This document shows positions 11,594-22,329 of a stretch of DNA of 64,000 bases, in pieces. Source of the DNA: Symsagittifera roscoffensis (lineage: Eukaryota; Xenacoelomorpha; Acoela; Convolutidae); assembly GCF_963678635.1 (NCBI RefSeq), contig NC_087064.1:55932338-55996337 (forward strand). The letters run 5' to 3'. A model generated the notes under the pieces. That model had not been told where the DNA came from, ran no database searches, and saw only the letters and a program-made list of their open reading frames with translations. Each line of letters opens with the position of its first letter. Positions within the stretch are counted from its first letter, which is position 1. Both the position numbers and the translations under genes were made by a program.

Positions 11594-12170
11594 ATGGGGC
11601 TTGATCAAGAAGAAATTGAGCCTACCATTGAAAGGAATTTCACGACCAAGTTCGAAATACCAAATGAGTACTCGGAAAGTATCCTGATCACGGACAGTGA
11701 CTCCTTTTTGTCAGACAGGACCAGTGCAGTCTGCATAACAGTGGATATGAGCTTCAACACTACACAGGTAGTGTTGAAGCTCATATGATATGAGCTTCAA
11801 CACTACAGAGGCAGGTTTTAGAAGAGAATATCAGAATGTAGAGTTCCTGTTCAGGCAAAGAGACCAGGATTGGAAGGACTGGCGACACTTCCTCTTTAAG
11901 GTTCGTAAATCCCCGGCAAATATTTATGCTTTTTAGTGACGAGAGTCAGTGAGAGGAACGTGGTGGATCCCGAGCACGTGATGCTGGCCCTGACACAATT
12001 GAGAGATTTTTTAGTGGAAAGAGGGATGAAGGAAGTCTCAATACCAGGGTACGATCTTAATAGGAGCAGACTGAGCCCCAGAGAATTATAAGCCATTCTG
12101 CATGTGGTCTTCGCAGAAGCAGAAATAATGGTACATCTACACAAGAAATACTACTTGTGCATCGCCTGAG
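11594..12170 (+). pseudogene. Pol extension with macro-domain-like end
   Basis: The frame at 11,594-11,788 is acidic and unrecognised, and is interrupted by a hairpin duplication. In the next frames, about 11,820-12,170, the translation reads EYQNVEFLFRQRDQDWKDW, then FLVTRVSERNVVDPEHVMLA, then LTQLRDFLVERGMKEVSIPG, and ends AEIMVHLHKKYYLCIA. The order of strand (FLVT), helix (ALTQLRDFL), strand (KEVSIP), helix (AILHVVFAEA) and strand (IMVHL) resembles the C-terminal half of ADP-ribose-binding macro domains. The glycine-rich loop is not present. This is an inference from fold pattern only. The segment carries one stop and one shift. Confidence 0.4.
11745..11806 (+). repeat. Perfect 19-bp hairpin plus direct copy
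   Basis: The arm atatgagcttcaacactac at 11,745-11,763 is followed by the loop acag and a perfect inverse arm at 11,768-11,786. A third, direct copy follows at 11,787-11,806. The structure lies inside the decayed frame and creates its stop. It looks like a templated insertion made during DNA repair or replication. Confidence 0.95.
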
Positions 12171-12756
12171 TCTCGAGTTGTCGCTAGGGTCTTGAGTTGG
12201 GATCTGGATCTTGAGTTAGGTAGGGGGCGGCACGCGACAACACGATAGGTTTTAGTATAACTGGCATGACAAGTAAAACAGACTTTTTATCCAAATCGTA
12301 TGGTGCTAAAACAAAATTGGACCTGCATGAATCATTTTGTTAAGAGGTTGTTCAGATAACGTTTTAAAGGTGCAAAGGGGGAGGTCTAGACTGGTCATGA
12401 GGAAAACACTTTTGGTCTAAAACTCAGCTTTGTTTTCAGATTGACTTTCAATCATAAACAACGATAACCAAACAGAAGTATACGAATTACGGAAGCGAGA
12501 GCAACAGTCAGTTTTTCACTATCGGCACTGGAGAAGGAGATTTCTTCAGAAAATTACTGGTCAAGGTACTTCGTGAGGGTTTATCTGGTAAACGGTACTT
12601 CGTGAGTTTTGATCTCGTAAACGGTACTTCGTCAGTGTTAATCTGGTAAACGGTAATTCGTGAGTGTTGATCTGGTGAAGCTGTATCTCGAGTGCTCAAC
12701 AAGTGAGAATATTTGTCGAGCATTATAAAACAAAAGCGATGGGAAACCGTTTCTAG
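12171..12756 (+). promoter_or_regulatory. Non-coding gap with minisatellite and TATA-like box
   Basis: No reading frame is supported here. The stretch separates the pol extension from the second broken frame. It has a purine run (aaagggggagg, near 12,375) of the kind that primes plus-strand synthesis in LTR elements, a 29-bp minisatellite (12,565-12,680), and tataaaac at 12,724-12,731. It could be the remains of an LTR or an internal promoter. I could not find a convincing second copy of it elsewhere in the window, so the LTR reading is unproven. Confidence 0.35.
12565..12680 (+). repeat. 29-bp minisatellite, four copies
   Basis: Four adjacent copies start at 12,565, 12,594, 12,623 and 12,652, each exactly 29 bp apart. 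Each copy begins ggta(c/a)ttcgt(g/c)ag, with a variant atctggtaaa near its end. Copies differ at a few positions only. There are no unique spacers, so this is not a CRISPR array. Confidence 0.95.
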
Positions 12757-13960
12757 AAATCCGTGTCTGCAGCTTTGGAGAAACCCACGCTTGATCAGCT
12801 GTATAGGCGTCTAAGGGACCTTGATCACACGCAAGTGGACGAGAGGCTGGCACTGATACTTAACGCCATCCTGCGGCTAAATTACCAAGGAGAATGCAGA
12901 GAGTCGGCGATCGAGGCAGTTTTGATGGTGGGCTAAACCTCGAATGGGATCTCTAGCCAAGAACAGACAAGGTGGCTGTCCTGGAACATCGACGGAAGCT
13001 TGAGGAGATACCATCTGGCAAGAAACCCCGGCTTGAGCAACTCGACGGAATATGGCGTAGGGAAACTCCCCCTTCCGTCCAGGCCGATGACGATGACTGG
13101 GTCCCAATCCAGCGGCAAGGTTCTATCAATGATACAGTCTCAGCAAACAGAAGATGCATATCCAGACCTCAGCAACTTGAAGAGGGAACTGGAGAAGGTT
13201 CAAAGGGAAGGGGACCAAACCAATTTTGATAAGAACAAGGCTACAATTGACAGGGATCAAGCCGAGCTCGAGAAAGACTTGAGAGGCAATACTTGAAAGT
13301 GAATTGTTGAGAGCGGAGCGTGACCAAGCCCAAAAATTACAGGAGAGTAGAACGAATTGCGACCAGATAAAATCGGAACTTGAGCGATTGGAGAGAAAAC
13401 AGCAAAAATTCGCGAGTGGCAAAGATCGAAAGACGAAGACGTCGATTGAGCCCATGATAACGAGATCAAGACCAGATTCGAAGATGTAAGTGGATGAAGC
13501 TCCCATGTCGAGCGGCCGCTTCAACGTGGACTGCATAGCCCAGGAGCAAATGAGCAAGGACTGGACATGTGGACACTACCGGAACCCGTTCCTTCCATAA
13601 GAGACCTTGAGTCAGGCCGGATCAATCCGCTGACGGTAGATGTATTGCTGCCGGGTCTGACGCCCAGCTCATTAGCAGGCAGTCAGGCCAGTGCGGGGAC
13701 ATCACGTCTCAAGGAATTGCAGGAGAGACTGCAGTCGAGGACCCCCGAGAGTCCTGCACGTGAAGCTGAACCACTCACTTGGAGAGAACATCCAGTATGG
13801 AGTTTTATGATCTCTAACTACAAAAACAACGCAGGAAAGACTGGACGGAGGGAAGACATCGCAGGGAAGACATCGCAGACGAGGAAAGACATCGCAGGGA
13901 GAACGCAGGGAATACTGGACGGCGGTGCAACGCAAGAGGAGGGACGCCTTCAATGACGCT
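12757..13960 (+). pseudogene. Second retroelement frame: N-terminal and coiled-coil part
   Basis: An open stretch at about 12,757-12,936, with no early Met, reads LEKPTLDQLYRRLRDLDHTQ and then ALILNAILRLNYQGECRESA; it is helical and resembles a small gag-like or assembly domain, but I cannot name it. After a shift the frame at 12,972-13,229 continues. Frames at 13,000-13,296 and 13,304-13,489 give a clear heptad-rich coiled coil (LKRELEKVQREGDQ; SELERLERKQQKF). A Pro/Ser-rich part follows at 13,567-13,956. Short internal repeats of the gaagacatcgcaggg kind at 13,850-13,920 mark slippage. The codon bias is like the preceding gag-pol. It leads directly into the SGNH domain. Confidence 0.6.
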
Positions 13961-14614
13961 GCTTGGGCGGAAATTTTCACAAAGCCTAGAATAACAGAGG
14001 GCACGGTCAACTTGATAATTGGGGACAGTGTTTTCAGGGTTTTGACGAGGATCCAGGCGCACTGGCAAGTGAGAGTCTTGAGTTTCTCGGGAGCAGCAAT
14101 GCCCCAAATGTTGGCGTCACGGGAGATGCTGGATATAGAAAAAACAAACACGGTCACCTCGATGATGGGAACCAACGATATTTCTAGAGGCGAATCAAGG
14201 AAGATGATGAGGTTCCACGAGAAAGTGAACTGTATTCCTGAGAATCTACTTGGACTCACGATTTGCACGGTTCCCTACAACATGATGCAGGTTCAAAATG
14301 CAATGAGCATGAATGAAAGGGTGCGCCACATTAACGACCTAATAAGAGGAATACAGAAGAAGAGCATCCTACCCGTGAAGCTGCTTGATGTCGCGCGAAT
14401 GATGGAGGGTTTCTTACTGCATGGCTCATCCTGGGATAACATACACTTTGATAAGCCTAAGGGCGTGGAGTGGTTGAATGGTGTCTTTCAAAAACACATC
14501 AACGATCTAAAGTCAGACCTGCTGGAGAGTGGCCAACTCACCTTTTGTCCACCCCCCAATGCCCTTCTTCTTCTCGGTAAGGCCAGTGGGCGACCGATTG
14601 TGAGCAAGGATTGA
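13925..14614 (+). CDS. SGNH-hydrolase-like domain, intact frame
   Basis: This 229-residue uninterrupted frame is the longest intact frame in the first 21 kb. It matches the SGNH/GDSL esterase pattern. Block I is LIIGDSVFRVL with Ser35. Block II is SFSGAAM with Gly56. Block III is MMGTNDIS with Asn84. Block V is SWDNIHFDKPKGVEWLN with Asp171 and His174. All catalytic and oxyanion residues of the family are therefore present. SGNH enzymes hydrolyse esters, often acyl or acetyl groups. No signal peptide is seen. Upstream lies the coiled coil and downstream a long broken frame, so this was probably one domain of a larger retroelement-encoded protein. Esterase domains are known in ORF1 of CR1-like LINEs; here the setting is downstream of a gypsy pol. 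Whether it is still expressed is unknown. Confidence 0.7.
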   Translation: MQRKRRDAFNDAAWAEIFTKPRITEGTVNLIIGDSVFRVLTRIQAHWQVRVLSFSGAAMPQMLASREMLDIEKTNTVTSMMGTNDISRGESRKMMRFHEKVNCIPENLLGLTICTVPYNMMQVQNAMSMNERVRHINDLIRGIQKKSILPVKLLDVARMMEGFLLHGSSWDNIHFDKPKGVEWLNGVFQKHINDLKSDLLESGQLTFCPPPNALLLLGKASGRPIVSKD

Positions 14615-17140
14615 TTCTAAAGGAAGTTCAGTGAGTAGCAGGAGCAGGTATCCTCGCTCGACTACTTTGAAAAGGGTCGAGGCGGAGTCTTCTACGCCAC
14701 AAAACTCCGTGGTATCGTCGATGGTGATAGTGGAGAAAGACAAGATCGTCAAGGCATCCCTGGAGAAAAAAGCGAAGCCAGGTACCTGGACCGAATGAGA
14801 AGCTTGGATCTTGAAAACCTGGCCAGCAGGCGGGAGTTGACGGAAGTCTTGGAACTCAAGAGTCTGTCGCACGAGGACCTAGGTAACCACTTTCGCATAG
14901 ACTGGTTGAAGGCGCATGAAGCGCATTTTTCTCGAGAGCAGACTTGGGAAGCAGCGGACTTGACCGAAATTCCGAGGAGATCGATCTTTGGTCCGGTCAG
15001 CTATCGACCTCTCAAGGAGCTGGGAAATCCATGCCTAATTAACGAACCACCGATGCACCGCACGAGCATTGTTAGGATCAGAGTGGCGGTTCCCGCGCAA
15101 TGAAGAACAGTAGAGAAGCTTCTTGAGCCGAAAAGCATGGGACTCCCAGATATTGCTTATATGTCTCCAAAATTGTCGGAGAATCCACAATATGGAAAGT
15201 TCTAAGGAACTTCACGGCTGGCTGGGGCACTGGCAGCCTATGATTGATCAGACCCTGGTGCAGCGACAGTGATCATCGCGGCTGGATTGGGTTTCGATGG
15301 AACATCTCCAGAGTTGTTTTGACCGGAAAACCTTGGTGTACCTGCTGACAGGATTGGAGCTAAATCAGATGTTGACTCTAATTGTGGCAATGAAGTCGGA
15401 GAAACCTTGTGAGCCCGAGCTTTTGTAGATCTACATGAAGATTTGGGAAGCAATACAGACGCTGTTTGCCTCAATTAACGAAGTGCAGGAATTGGTGGCC
15501 TCTCAATTGGGATCGAAGACAAAGTTGGTGTTCGCTTCGTCACCAGGCTACTGAAGTATGCCACCCGCTCTCCAATTCGCGTATGCAATGCTGGTCTTGA
15601 TAGCGGAGGGCAGTGGGCTGCGGATGTTAACGACAGCTCCTAATCGAGAACTCGAGCAGGTGAACTTGAGACTTCTAAGGTCGGAAGTGGCCCACGCCTT
15701 GAGAAGTTTCTACGAGCTGGCAAACATTCTGATAGTTTTGGATGAGGTACTGTGTCTTGAGATATCGAATCTGGCCACACAGTTGTAGTTTAAGCCTAAA
15801 ATAGGGGATGATCATCCCGTGAAAAGCCACCTGACCTCTAGTTTGTGGTTACGGAACATGAAGCTCACGATAACAGGTGCCACTAGCAGTACGAGAGGAC
15901 CCATCGACTATCAGAAGAATGTGGCGGGAGCTGAAAAACAGTTGAAATCGATGGTTTATCGTTTAACTCAAGAAAGAGGGAGATGGCCGTTATTGGCGCT
16001 GGTTAATGTGACAGACAAGATGAGGGAAACCACGCCTTCACTAATCAATCAATTATGGGAGTTCCTTCATGATCAAATTGAGCACTCCGATAAGAGAAAA
16101 ACGACGGTGGGAATGTTTGTCACGTCAGCAAAGGCTTCAGGTTCTTGATTCCCATGTTGGGGAAAGAAGTACATAAGATATTCTACGCGAGGAACACTAT
16201 TTTTGAAAACATTTAAGCAAGACCTCTTGAGCATGTCAATCAACCTGTTCTTAGCCTTGTATCTGTTGTAGCTTAAATACTTGTTCAACATTGTTCGTTC
16301 CTGCCTACTTGTTCAGTAGAGGAGTCGAAACCTTCAGAACAGATGGATTCTTGACGCTGATACCCCTGACGCATGGTAATCTAGCGGTGTTCCACCGTTT
16401 ACTGAAGTACATGGAACCCTTGTCGGCGAGTAAAGCCCACCCAAGTCTCGAGACCTACTCTTAGAAGTGTGCAGCTGGGTTTAAAACCCCTCTAGTGGAA
16501 TACCTCTCCACACAGATTCGGCATCTGACAGGAGAGGAAAGTGAATGGAGGCAAGCCTCTTCTCACCGACGTGTGTGTGGCGATGCGATCTGATCCTATG
16601 GGGATAATCAGAGGTCTGGGGGAAGTGGTGACCTGTATCTATGGATCCGTCGTAAAGTATGCCTTCCCAGACCCACTTGTAACCGCATATCGACATTCAG
16701 TAGTACACGTAAGGCTGATCAGCATTTTGGATGGGACGGCGTTAAATTGGTGCAAACAAGAAAAAGTGAGAGCACAAATGAGCGAGATGGTGCTATTTGG
16801 AAAGATGAAGGGTCCAGAGTTGATAGTGATCAAATTTAGAGGCCAGCTACGATGCAGAAGAAGGGGAAAGCGAGGTGGCCCTATCGAGGCCTACCCTAAA
16901 TTCCGGAACCTGAATCCTTTGGCGAAGATTATTTAAGAGGTCTTGAGAATTCCGGCCTGGAAGAAAAATTTTGACTTCGTGAAGGAAGAACTTGAGACGA
17001 TTCTAGAGCCGGATGTGTTGCCAGCCACCGTCTTAGAGTTTTTGACGGTGAGACGAATGACCCTGGGAATGAATAGCCAGACGGTGGTTCCATGAATACA
17101 GGCTAGAGAAGCTGTGGAATGACAGCAGAAGGTGTTCACT
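14615..17140 (+). pseudogene. Long downstream frame after SGNH domain, part A
   Basis: A protein-like translation continues in shifting frames. Segments include 14,795-15,103 (MRSLDLENLASRRELTEVLE), about 15,250-15,550 (NQMLTLIVAMKSEKPCEPEL), 15,558-15,788 (MPPALQFAYAMLVLIAEGSG), 15,819-16,148 (LKSMVYRLTQERGRWPLLAL), and 16,541-16,936 (VVKYAFPDPLVTAYRHSVVH). The series ends near 17,090 with EPDVLPATVLEFLTVRRMTL. Roughly one stop or frameshift occurs every 100-300 bp. I do not recognise a family. The stretch around 15,380-15,790 has alternating hydrophobic strands and helices. The consistent strand and codon use argue for one long ancient open frame. Confidence 0.5.
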
Positions 17141-18980
17141 CAAGGCTGAGACCTCCTGTTTGTTGGATACTCGGCGGCAGTGTAGTTCCATACGTGCAAA
17201 ATCTGAACAATTTCATGGAACTCGCAGGCCAAGAAGATGCGGGACTCAATGCCTCCAAGATATGAAGTCCGGGAGGTGAACAAAGTGCTTGAGAGGGCCG
17301 GATTCGAGAACAAGGACCCCATATACGACAGTGGAAGGATGATCGTGGAAGAAGTCATCTGGCCCTAAGAGACGAGATGAAAATCAGCACGACGAGACAC
17401 TTGGCGCTATTGAGGAGGTGGAGTTGCAGCATGATGAGCTAAAACGAGAGGAAGACAGGAGATAGGAGCTACCCCTAACGAAGAAGTGGTGCCCGGGAAC
17501 TTTAGTCCCGGAACCACTCGCGAGCTGTTGCACGACCTGAGCGGTGATGATTGGGCGGACACGATCAAACCACCCTTGGGATCTCCCCGGAAGAATCTGC
17601 AGCTAGGGAGTGCGCACTCGAACATGCGCATGGTGCTCTTGAGTTATGAAGCTAGGAAGAAGAACACTTTCAAAGGGAAGAATGAATGTTCTTGAACACG
17701 CTAGATCAAAATGTGTGGCAAGATTGCGTGAGCGAATAAGTCAAAAAGAGGAGCGTAAAGTTAAAGTGGATGATTTCAAAGAACAATTGTGGGACACTGT
17801 GGTGAGATTTGGAGGACCTGTCTTGATGGCCACTGGACTGGACGAGGAGGCGAGAGAAGAGCTGCTCGGCAAGTTCATTCACTTGCGGGAAACAAAGTCG
17901 AGGGCCGAGTCTAGATGATAAAAATACAGCTCTACTCAAAATGAAAAAAACTAAGAATCAAAAAGTTAAGACTAAAGTTGATGGAAAAATTAAACCTTTT
18001 ATTATAATTAAAGATATTAATACACCTAAAATTAGAGAAAAGGGAAGCAAGATTCGGGTGCAGAGGGCCTGGACAAAGACGCGGATTCAGTGATGGTTGA
18101 GACTACGCCCCCGAGCAAAGGAGTGAGGTCGAGGAAAAGGAAGCGGGAAGTTGAAGAAGCGAGTGCATCGGCGGAGGCGGTATCAGAGAAGAATCTGAAG
18201 GAGACGGCACCAATGGTTCTAGCGAGGTAGAATACGACAACCTACAAGAGCAAATCAATGGCCCAGAAGTTGGCTGATGTATTGATCGAGATGGAAACCG
18301 CAACCACTCCGGGAACGGAGGAAGTCTTCAAACCTGAAAAAGTGAATGCAAAGAGAAACTCCACCAGTGGAAAAATGTGGGAAGTAAACCTCGGCAAAGA
18401 ATTGATCTCGAGTCGACACCAAAGCATCGGAAAACAAGTGGCGAGTGACCCCCTCGAGAAAGATTTAGCGAGAAAAACCGCCCGCTCCTGGAGGATAGCC
18501 TTGGATACGGCGAAACAACTGGAAAGCTGTCTGAGGAAAAAAGACCGCGAAGTATCCAGAAAACGTCGGAACTGGGATACCCAACAAAGAGCTGAGGTGA
18601 ACAAACTGGAGCTGAGAAGCCAGCTGAGGCGAACTTGGGAGAAATTGCTGCTAGAGTACTTTGAAAATGAAATGAGGGCACCTTCATCGGCGCAACCTTT
18701 GATGGAAAATCCTTTTGTTAGGACGGCGTGGCAGTTGATCTTTACATGAGGGCTCGCAGGAGTGGCGTAAAAAGAAATGACTTTAGGTGAAAAACTGAAG
18801 TTGGGCGACAAAGGCCTGCATGTGTATCGAATGCTGACGCAGCATGTTGCTCGAGATAATTCGGGGTTAAGTCTTGCGAGGAGGAACAGATGCCAGCTGT
18901 TTCTTGAGATGGATCATGTCGGTGATACCCGAGGCTACCATTCAAGCCTGCTATTAAAGCGCGATGGGAGGTAGATCATT
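17141..18980 (+). pseudogene. Long downstream frame, part B
   Basis: Broken frames continue: 17,486-17,695 (TRELLHDLSGDDWADTIKPP), 17,646-17,918 (KVDDFKEQLWDTVVRFGGPV) and 18,258-18,749 (163 residues, basic and helical, with KKDREVSRKRRNWDTQQRAE). An A/T-rich insertion at about 17,930-18,050 interrupts the otherwise purine-rich, GC-richer sequence. The last frame before the repeats is 18,777-18,974. No domain is recognised; composition suggests nucleic-acid-binding or coiled-coil parts. Confidence 0.45.
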
Positions 18981-21380
18981 GGAGAACTAGGTCTCGAGCG
19001 TCATCTTGAATGTGTATTAGAGTAATGGAATTGAGAAGGATAATGATTCGAGGCAGTCTCTAGAGAACCACACAAAAATCGACAAAATTAGGCAGTTCTC
19101 TACCAAGAAATTCGACGAGAGTCATGACGTGCATCGTAGCCTGACGTTGGCGGAGGAGTAATCGAGACCCACGAAGCGTGGGAAGTATCAGTATGTGTCT
19201 GGTGTGATGGGGATATCGTACAATATTTTCTTGGATTAAGAGGCATGAGCTGCCTTTATGAATTTCAAAGTCACGGAGTTGCTGAATTTCTGGACAGAGA
19301 AGAAAATAAGATTGATCCAACCGAGAGGGAAAAGCCGAGCCTAGCTTTGGTACTTGAAAAGGTACCGGAACTCATTAGTGTGCCGCGTTCTGAAAGGTAG
19401 GTAGAGCTGAGGCTGGGAGGCGAAGAAAACATACTGTCTACGAACCTGAGGATGATTTGGAGGCTGCTGAGACCATCTTGGCTTCCACATCCTCGGGCGA
19501 ATTTGAATGATGAAAACTAGTGAGACTGTCAACAGGGAAGGATGAGGACCTGGGAAACTTGAACGTGATCGAGAACAGTCTAAAGAAGCGACGAACGGAA
19601 CGAGTGAGACTGTCAACAGGGAAGGATGAGGACCTAGGAAACTTGAACGTGATCGAGAAGAGTCTAAAGAAGCGACGAGCAAGCTGAACGAGCCATCGAA
19701 GAAATTGGAGCCATGCATTGCCTTGACCTAGCAACTGGAGGTGGAGAACCTTCAGTTGCTAGGTCGGGTGACGTGTGAGACTGTCAACAGGGAACGAGTG
19801 AGACTGTCAACAGGGAAGGATGAGGACCTGGGAAACTTGAACGTGATCGAGAAGAGTCTAAAGAAGCGACGAGCAAGCTGAAAGAGTCATCAAAGAAAAT
19901 GGAGCCATGCATTGCCTTGACCTAGCAACTGGAGGTGGAGAACCTTCTTGTGACGGGCGGTCTTGCGTGAGGATACAGTCCTTTCAAAGGAGAGTTCTGG
20001 CCACCTGGTTTTAAGACGTCACAGAAAAGGTGAAAAGTGAGGAGTAATTAATGGCCGATTAATACGCGAGCACCACGGTGAATTTAGCGACGGCACTGGG
20101 GTTTTCTCGAGAACGTGTAGGAGATACTAGAATCCGAACACCATCTGGTAACAGCGACGAGTGTGGAGTCCTGGCCAGGAATGCTGCAGATGATCCAGAA
20201 GCGAAATCGGTCTGGAAGCAGATATGGGGTTTCCCGTAAGCGAGGCCTACAGTCTGCCGATGAACGCAAAGTCTCTGGTGGAAGCGTATATCCAGAGTGT
20301 GATGGTCGATAAGGCTTTCTCGGTGCCCAAGTGCGTACGTTTAGCGAGATCGTCCCATCATTCGCACCGATTGTTATCAAAATTTTTTTGAATGGTGCCA
20401 AGGAACCGAGTGGAAGACTTGAGTGAAATCTGGGAGAAGAACTGTTGAGTTTGGAAAGAGAGAAAACTAGTGACTCGAGATGCAAAACGCGATTGGAAAT
20501 GCGATAAACAACATGCAAGCTATGGACGAGGATGATGTGACGCACGCGAAGATGATGGAGTTTGACTCTTTGCTCGAGACTTCTGGAGAGCACAATCTCC
20601 GGAGCATCGGCCTAACGCACAGAAAGTACCCATGCCACTGTCCGGCTTAGACTGTGTTGTATTCAGAGCGGTCAAACCTCTGCTTGATATGGGATATCAA
20701 AGAAATTCGGTCGATATGATTACCTGACCATCAACTGAATGTCACTCTCTTCGTGGTGAGCTCAATGTTGGCGTTGCGATGGATTGAGGATTTTATAGCA
20801 AAACATCGGGAGTCAAAGGCACCGACAGTGGAGATGATACATGCCTTTGACTTTAGTAGGAGAGTTGAGTTGTTTGAGACTGATTATAAAGTATTCGCTG
20901 TACCCATGGAGGTGAGGCACGTGTGGAGTCACATACGACTCTTCTCATGGTTTCGGGCAATACTCACCTCTTGGCTATATACTTTGACGCAGAACCACAT
21001 GAAGAAACACCACAAAGAGTACAGCCAGTTCATGGCCGAGATAGGGCCGGAAGCCTTCAAGAGACCTCTATTGACTCATCGTAATGGGATAACCACAGGT
21101 TGGAAAAGGGTTGAAAAGGTGTCTAGAGATAATACCAGAGCAAGGCAATCTGTACTAGAGGAGGACCTGGTAAAGAATGTGAGCTAGAGCTGGCATAACT
21201 CTTTTTCATTTCAACAGAGAATCCGAGGTGAAGAGTCTACTCAACCAACCGAGAAGATTGCAAGAGCAGGAAGAGTGGATGCAAGCATATGAACAACTGA
21301 AGGCATGGGAGGAGATCGTGATCAGTTCTGATGATGAAGAGGAATTAGCGAGGCAAATCACTGAGTGGACCTAGTACCTC
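18981..21380 (+). pseudogene. Long downstream frame, part C (3' end)
   Basis: Further damaged coding sequence includes about 19,190-19,400 (GDIVQYFLGLRGMSCLYEF in one frame), tandem duplications at 19,520-19,950, 20,080-20,600 (VSEAYSLPMNAKSLVEAYIQ), and the 144-residue frame at 20,753-21,187 (VWSHIRLFSWFRAILTSWLY). An acidic end reads ISSDDEEELARQITEWT just before a stop at about 21,374. I do not recognise the family. After 21,380 the base composition changes sharply to AT-rich, which I take as the approximate right end of the coding tract. Confidence 0.45.
19520..19950 (+). repeat. Nested tandem duplications and a 13-bp hairpin
   Basis: A segment starting gtgagactgtcaacaggga recurs at 19,520, 19,604, about 19,775 (short) and 19,798. 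The first pair lies 84 bp apart. A larger unit repeats with a 194-bp offset. Between them gacctagcaactg (19,725-19,737) has a perfect inverse copy at 19,753-19,765. The second large unit lacks that inverse arm, so the arm was added after or during duplication. Confidence 0.9.
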
Positions 21381-22329
21381 GAAGACGGGGCATGATTTGA
21401 GCAGGGGCTGAGGTATCGGTTTTTGAGTCTTGAGTGTGGAAGGAAATGGGGGCTTGAGTGTCAACTAAGATGAAATCTGAGGGCACGAAAAAAAACATAC
21501 AGTTTAATGTTACTAATGAACTATATCTTTTTATAAAGATCAAAATTTTGCATGACAGATTTCTGACTAGGTTAAACAGATTTTTTTTTCAAATTTAGGG
21601 TGCAGGCAGATGCAGATTTTGATTGCTGTTTAGCTAAAAAAACACAATTTTGGGGATGTAGATAAAGTTGAATCTGCTGCAAACTTCTGTAAATGACCAC
21701 TGGCACTGTATCTTGAGAAGCACTCAACTTTCTAGAGGTTCACTGACATGACGCGCGATGAGAACATTGATCTTGAGTTCGGGGAGTATGTGCAAGTGGG
21801 TCATATCTGGAAGTTTTGGGAGAAAAAGTAATTTTTCAAAATTTCGAATTGACCATGTCATGCTAGGTTAGTTGGGTTATTTACTTGAATTTAGAGTCGT
21901 GTCGGTATGTAAATACCTAATTTAAATTTCTCGAGTGCATTAATTGTGACTATGTTGAGATAAGGCGAGTTTTAGGTTGGTCTATCTGAAATGAATCAAA
22001 GGTCCACTGTCCAACAAAAACTAATGGTATACTTGAGCTTCGAGCATGTTTTTAATAGCGTTCGCTTGTTTCAAATATTTAGAGGCCTGACCACGGGGGC
22101 GTTTTTATTTTTAGAGTGGGGGTATTTTGGTAGTAGCCTTTAAGCTGTAACACGGTTTTGTAGTCACATGTCGCGAGTGAACCGAACTGGCTCCGACTGA
22201 ATGAGGTACAAAAACACAAGAGATAGTGTCCCTGACCCTTGAGCCTGTTATGGTTATAGGGCCTGTTTTTTTGTCTCATTTGTGACTCAAGTAGGCGACG
22301 GTTACAGGAGAAGTTAAACATATTTTAAG
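21381..22329. other. AT-rich spacer, no gene seen
   Basis: This stretch follows the retroelement tract. It has no supported reading frame on either strand. A minus frame at 22,079-22,321 is open but unrecognised. The 3' LTR of the left element might be expected here, but no clear copy of an upstream sequence was found. Confidence 0.5.

Noticed and set aside
12565-12680. Regularly spaced 29-bp repeats as a CRISPR array
   Set aside because: The copies are directly adjacent with no unique spacers and the context is eukaryotic; it is a minisatellite.
12180-21990. 12.2-12.75 kb and 21.4-22.0 kb as an LTR pair
   Set aside because: Only short scattered matches (for example around gcatgaca and cagatttt-like words) were seen; they are not collinear enough to call.
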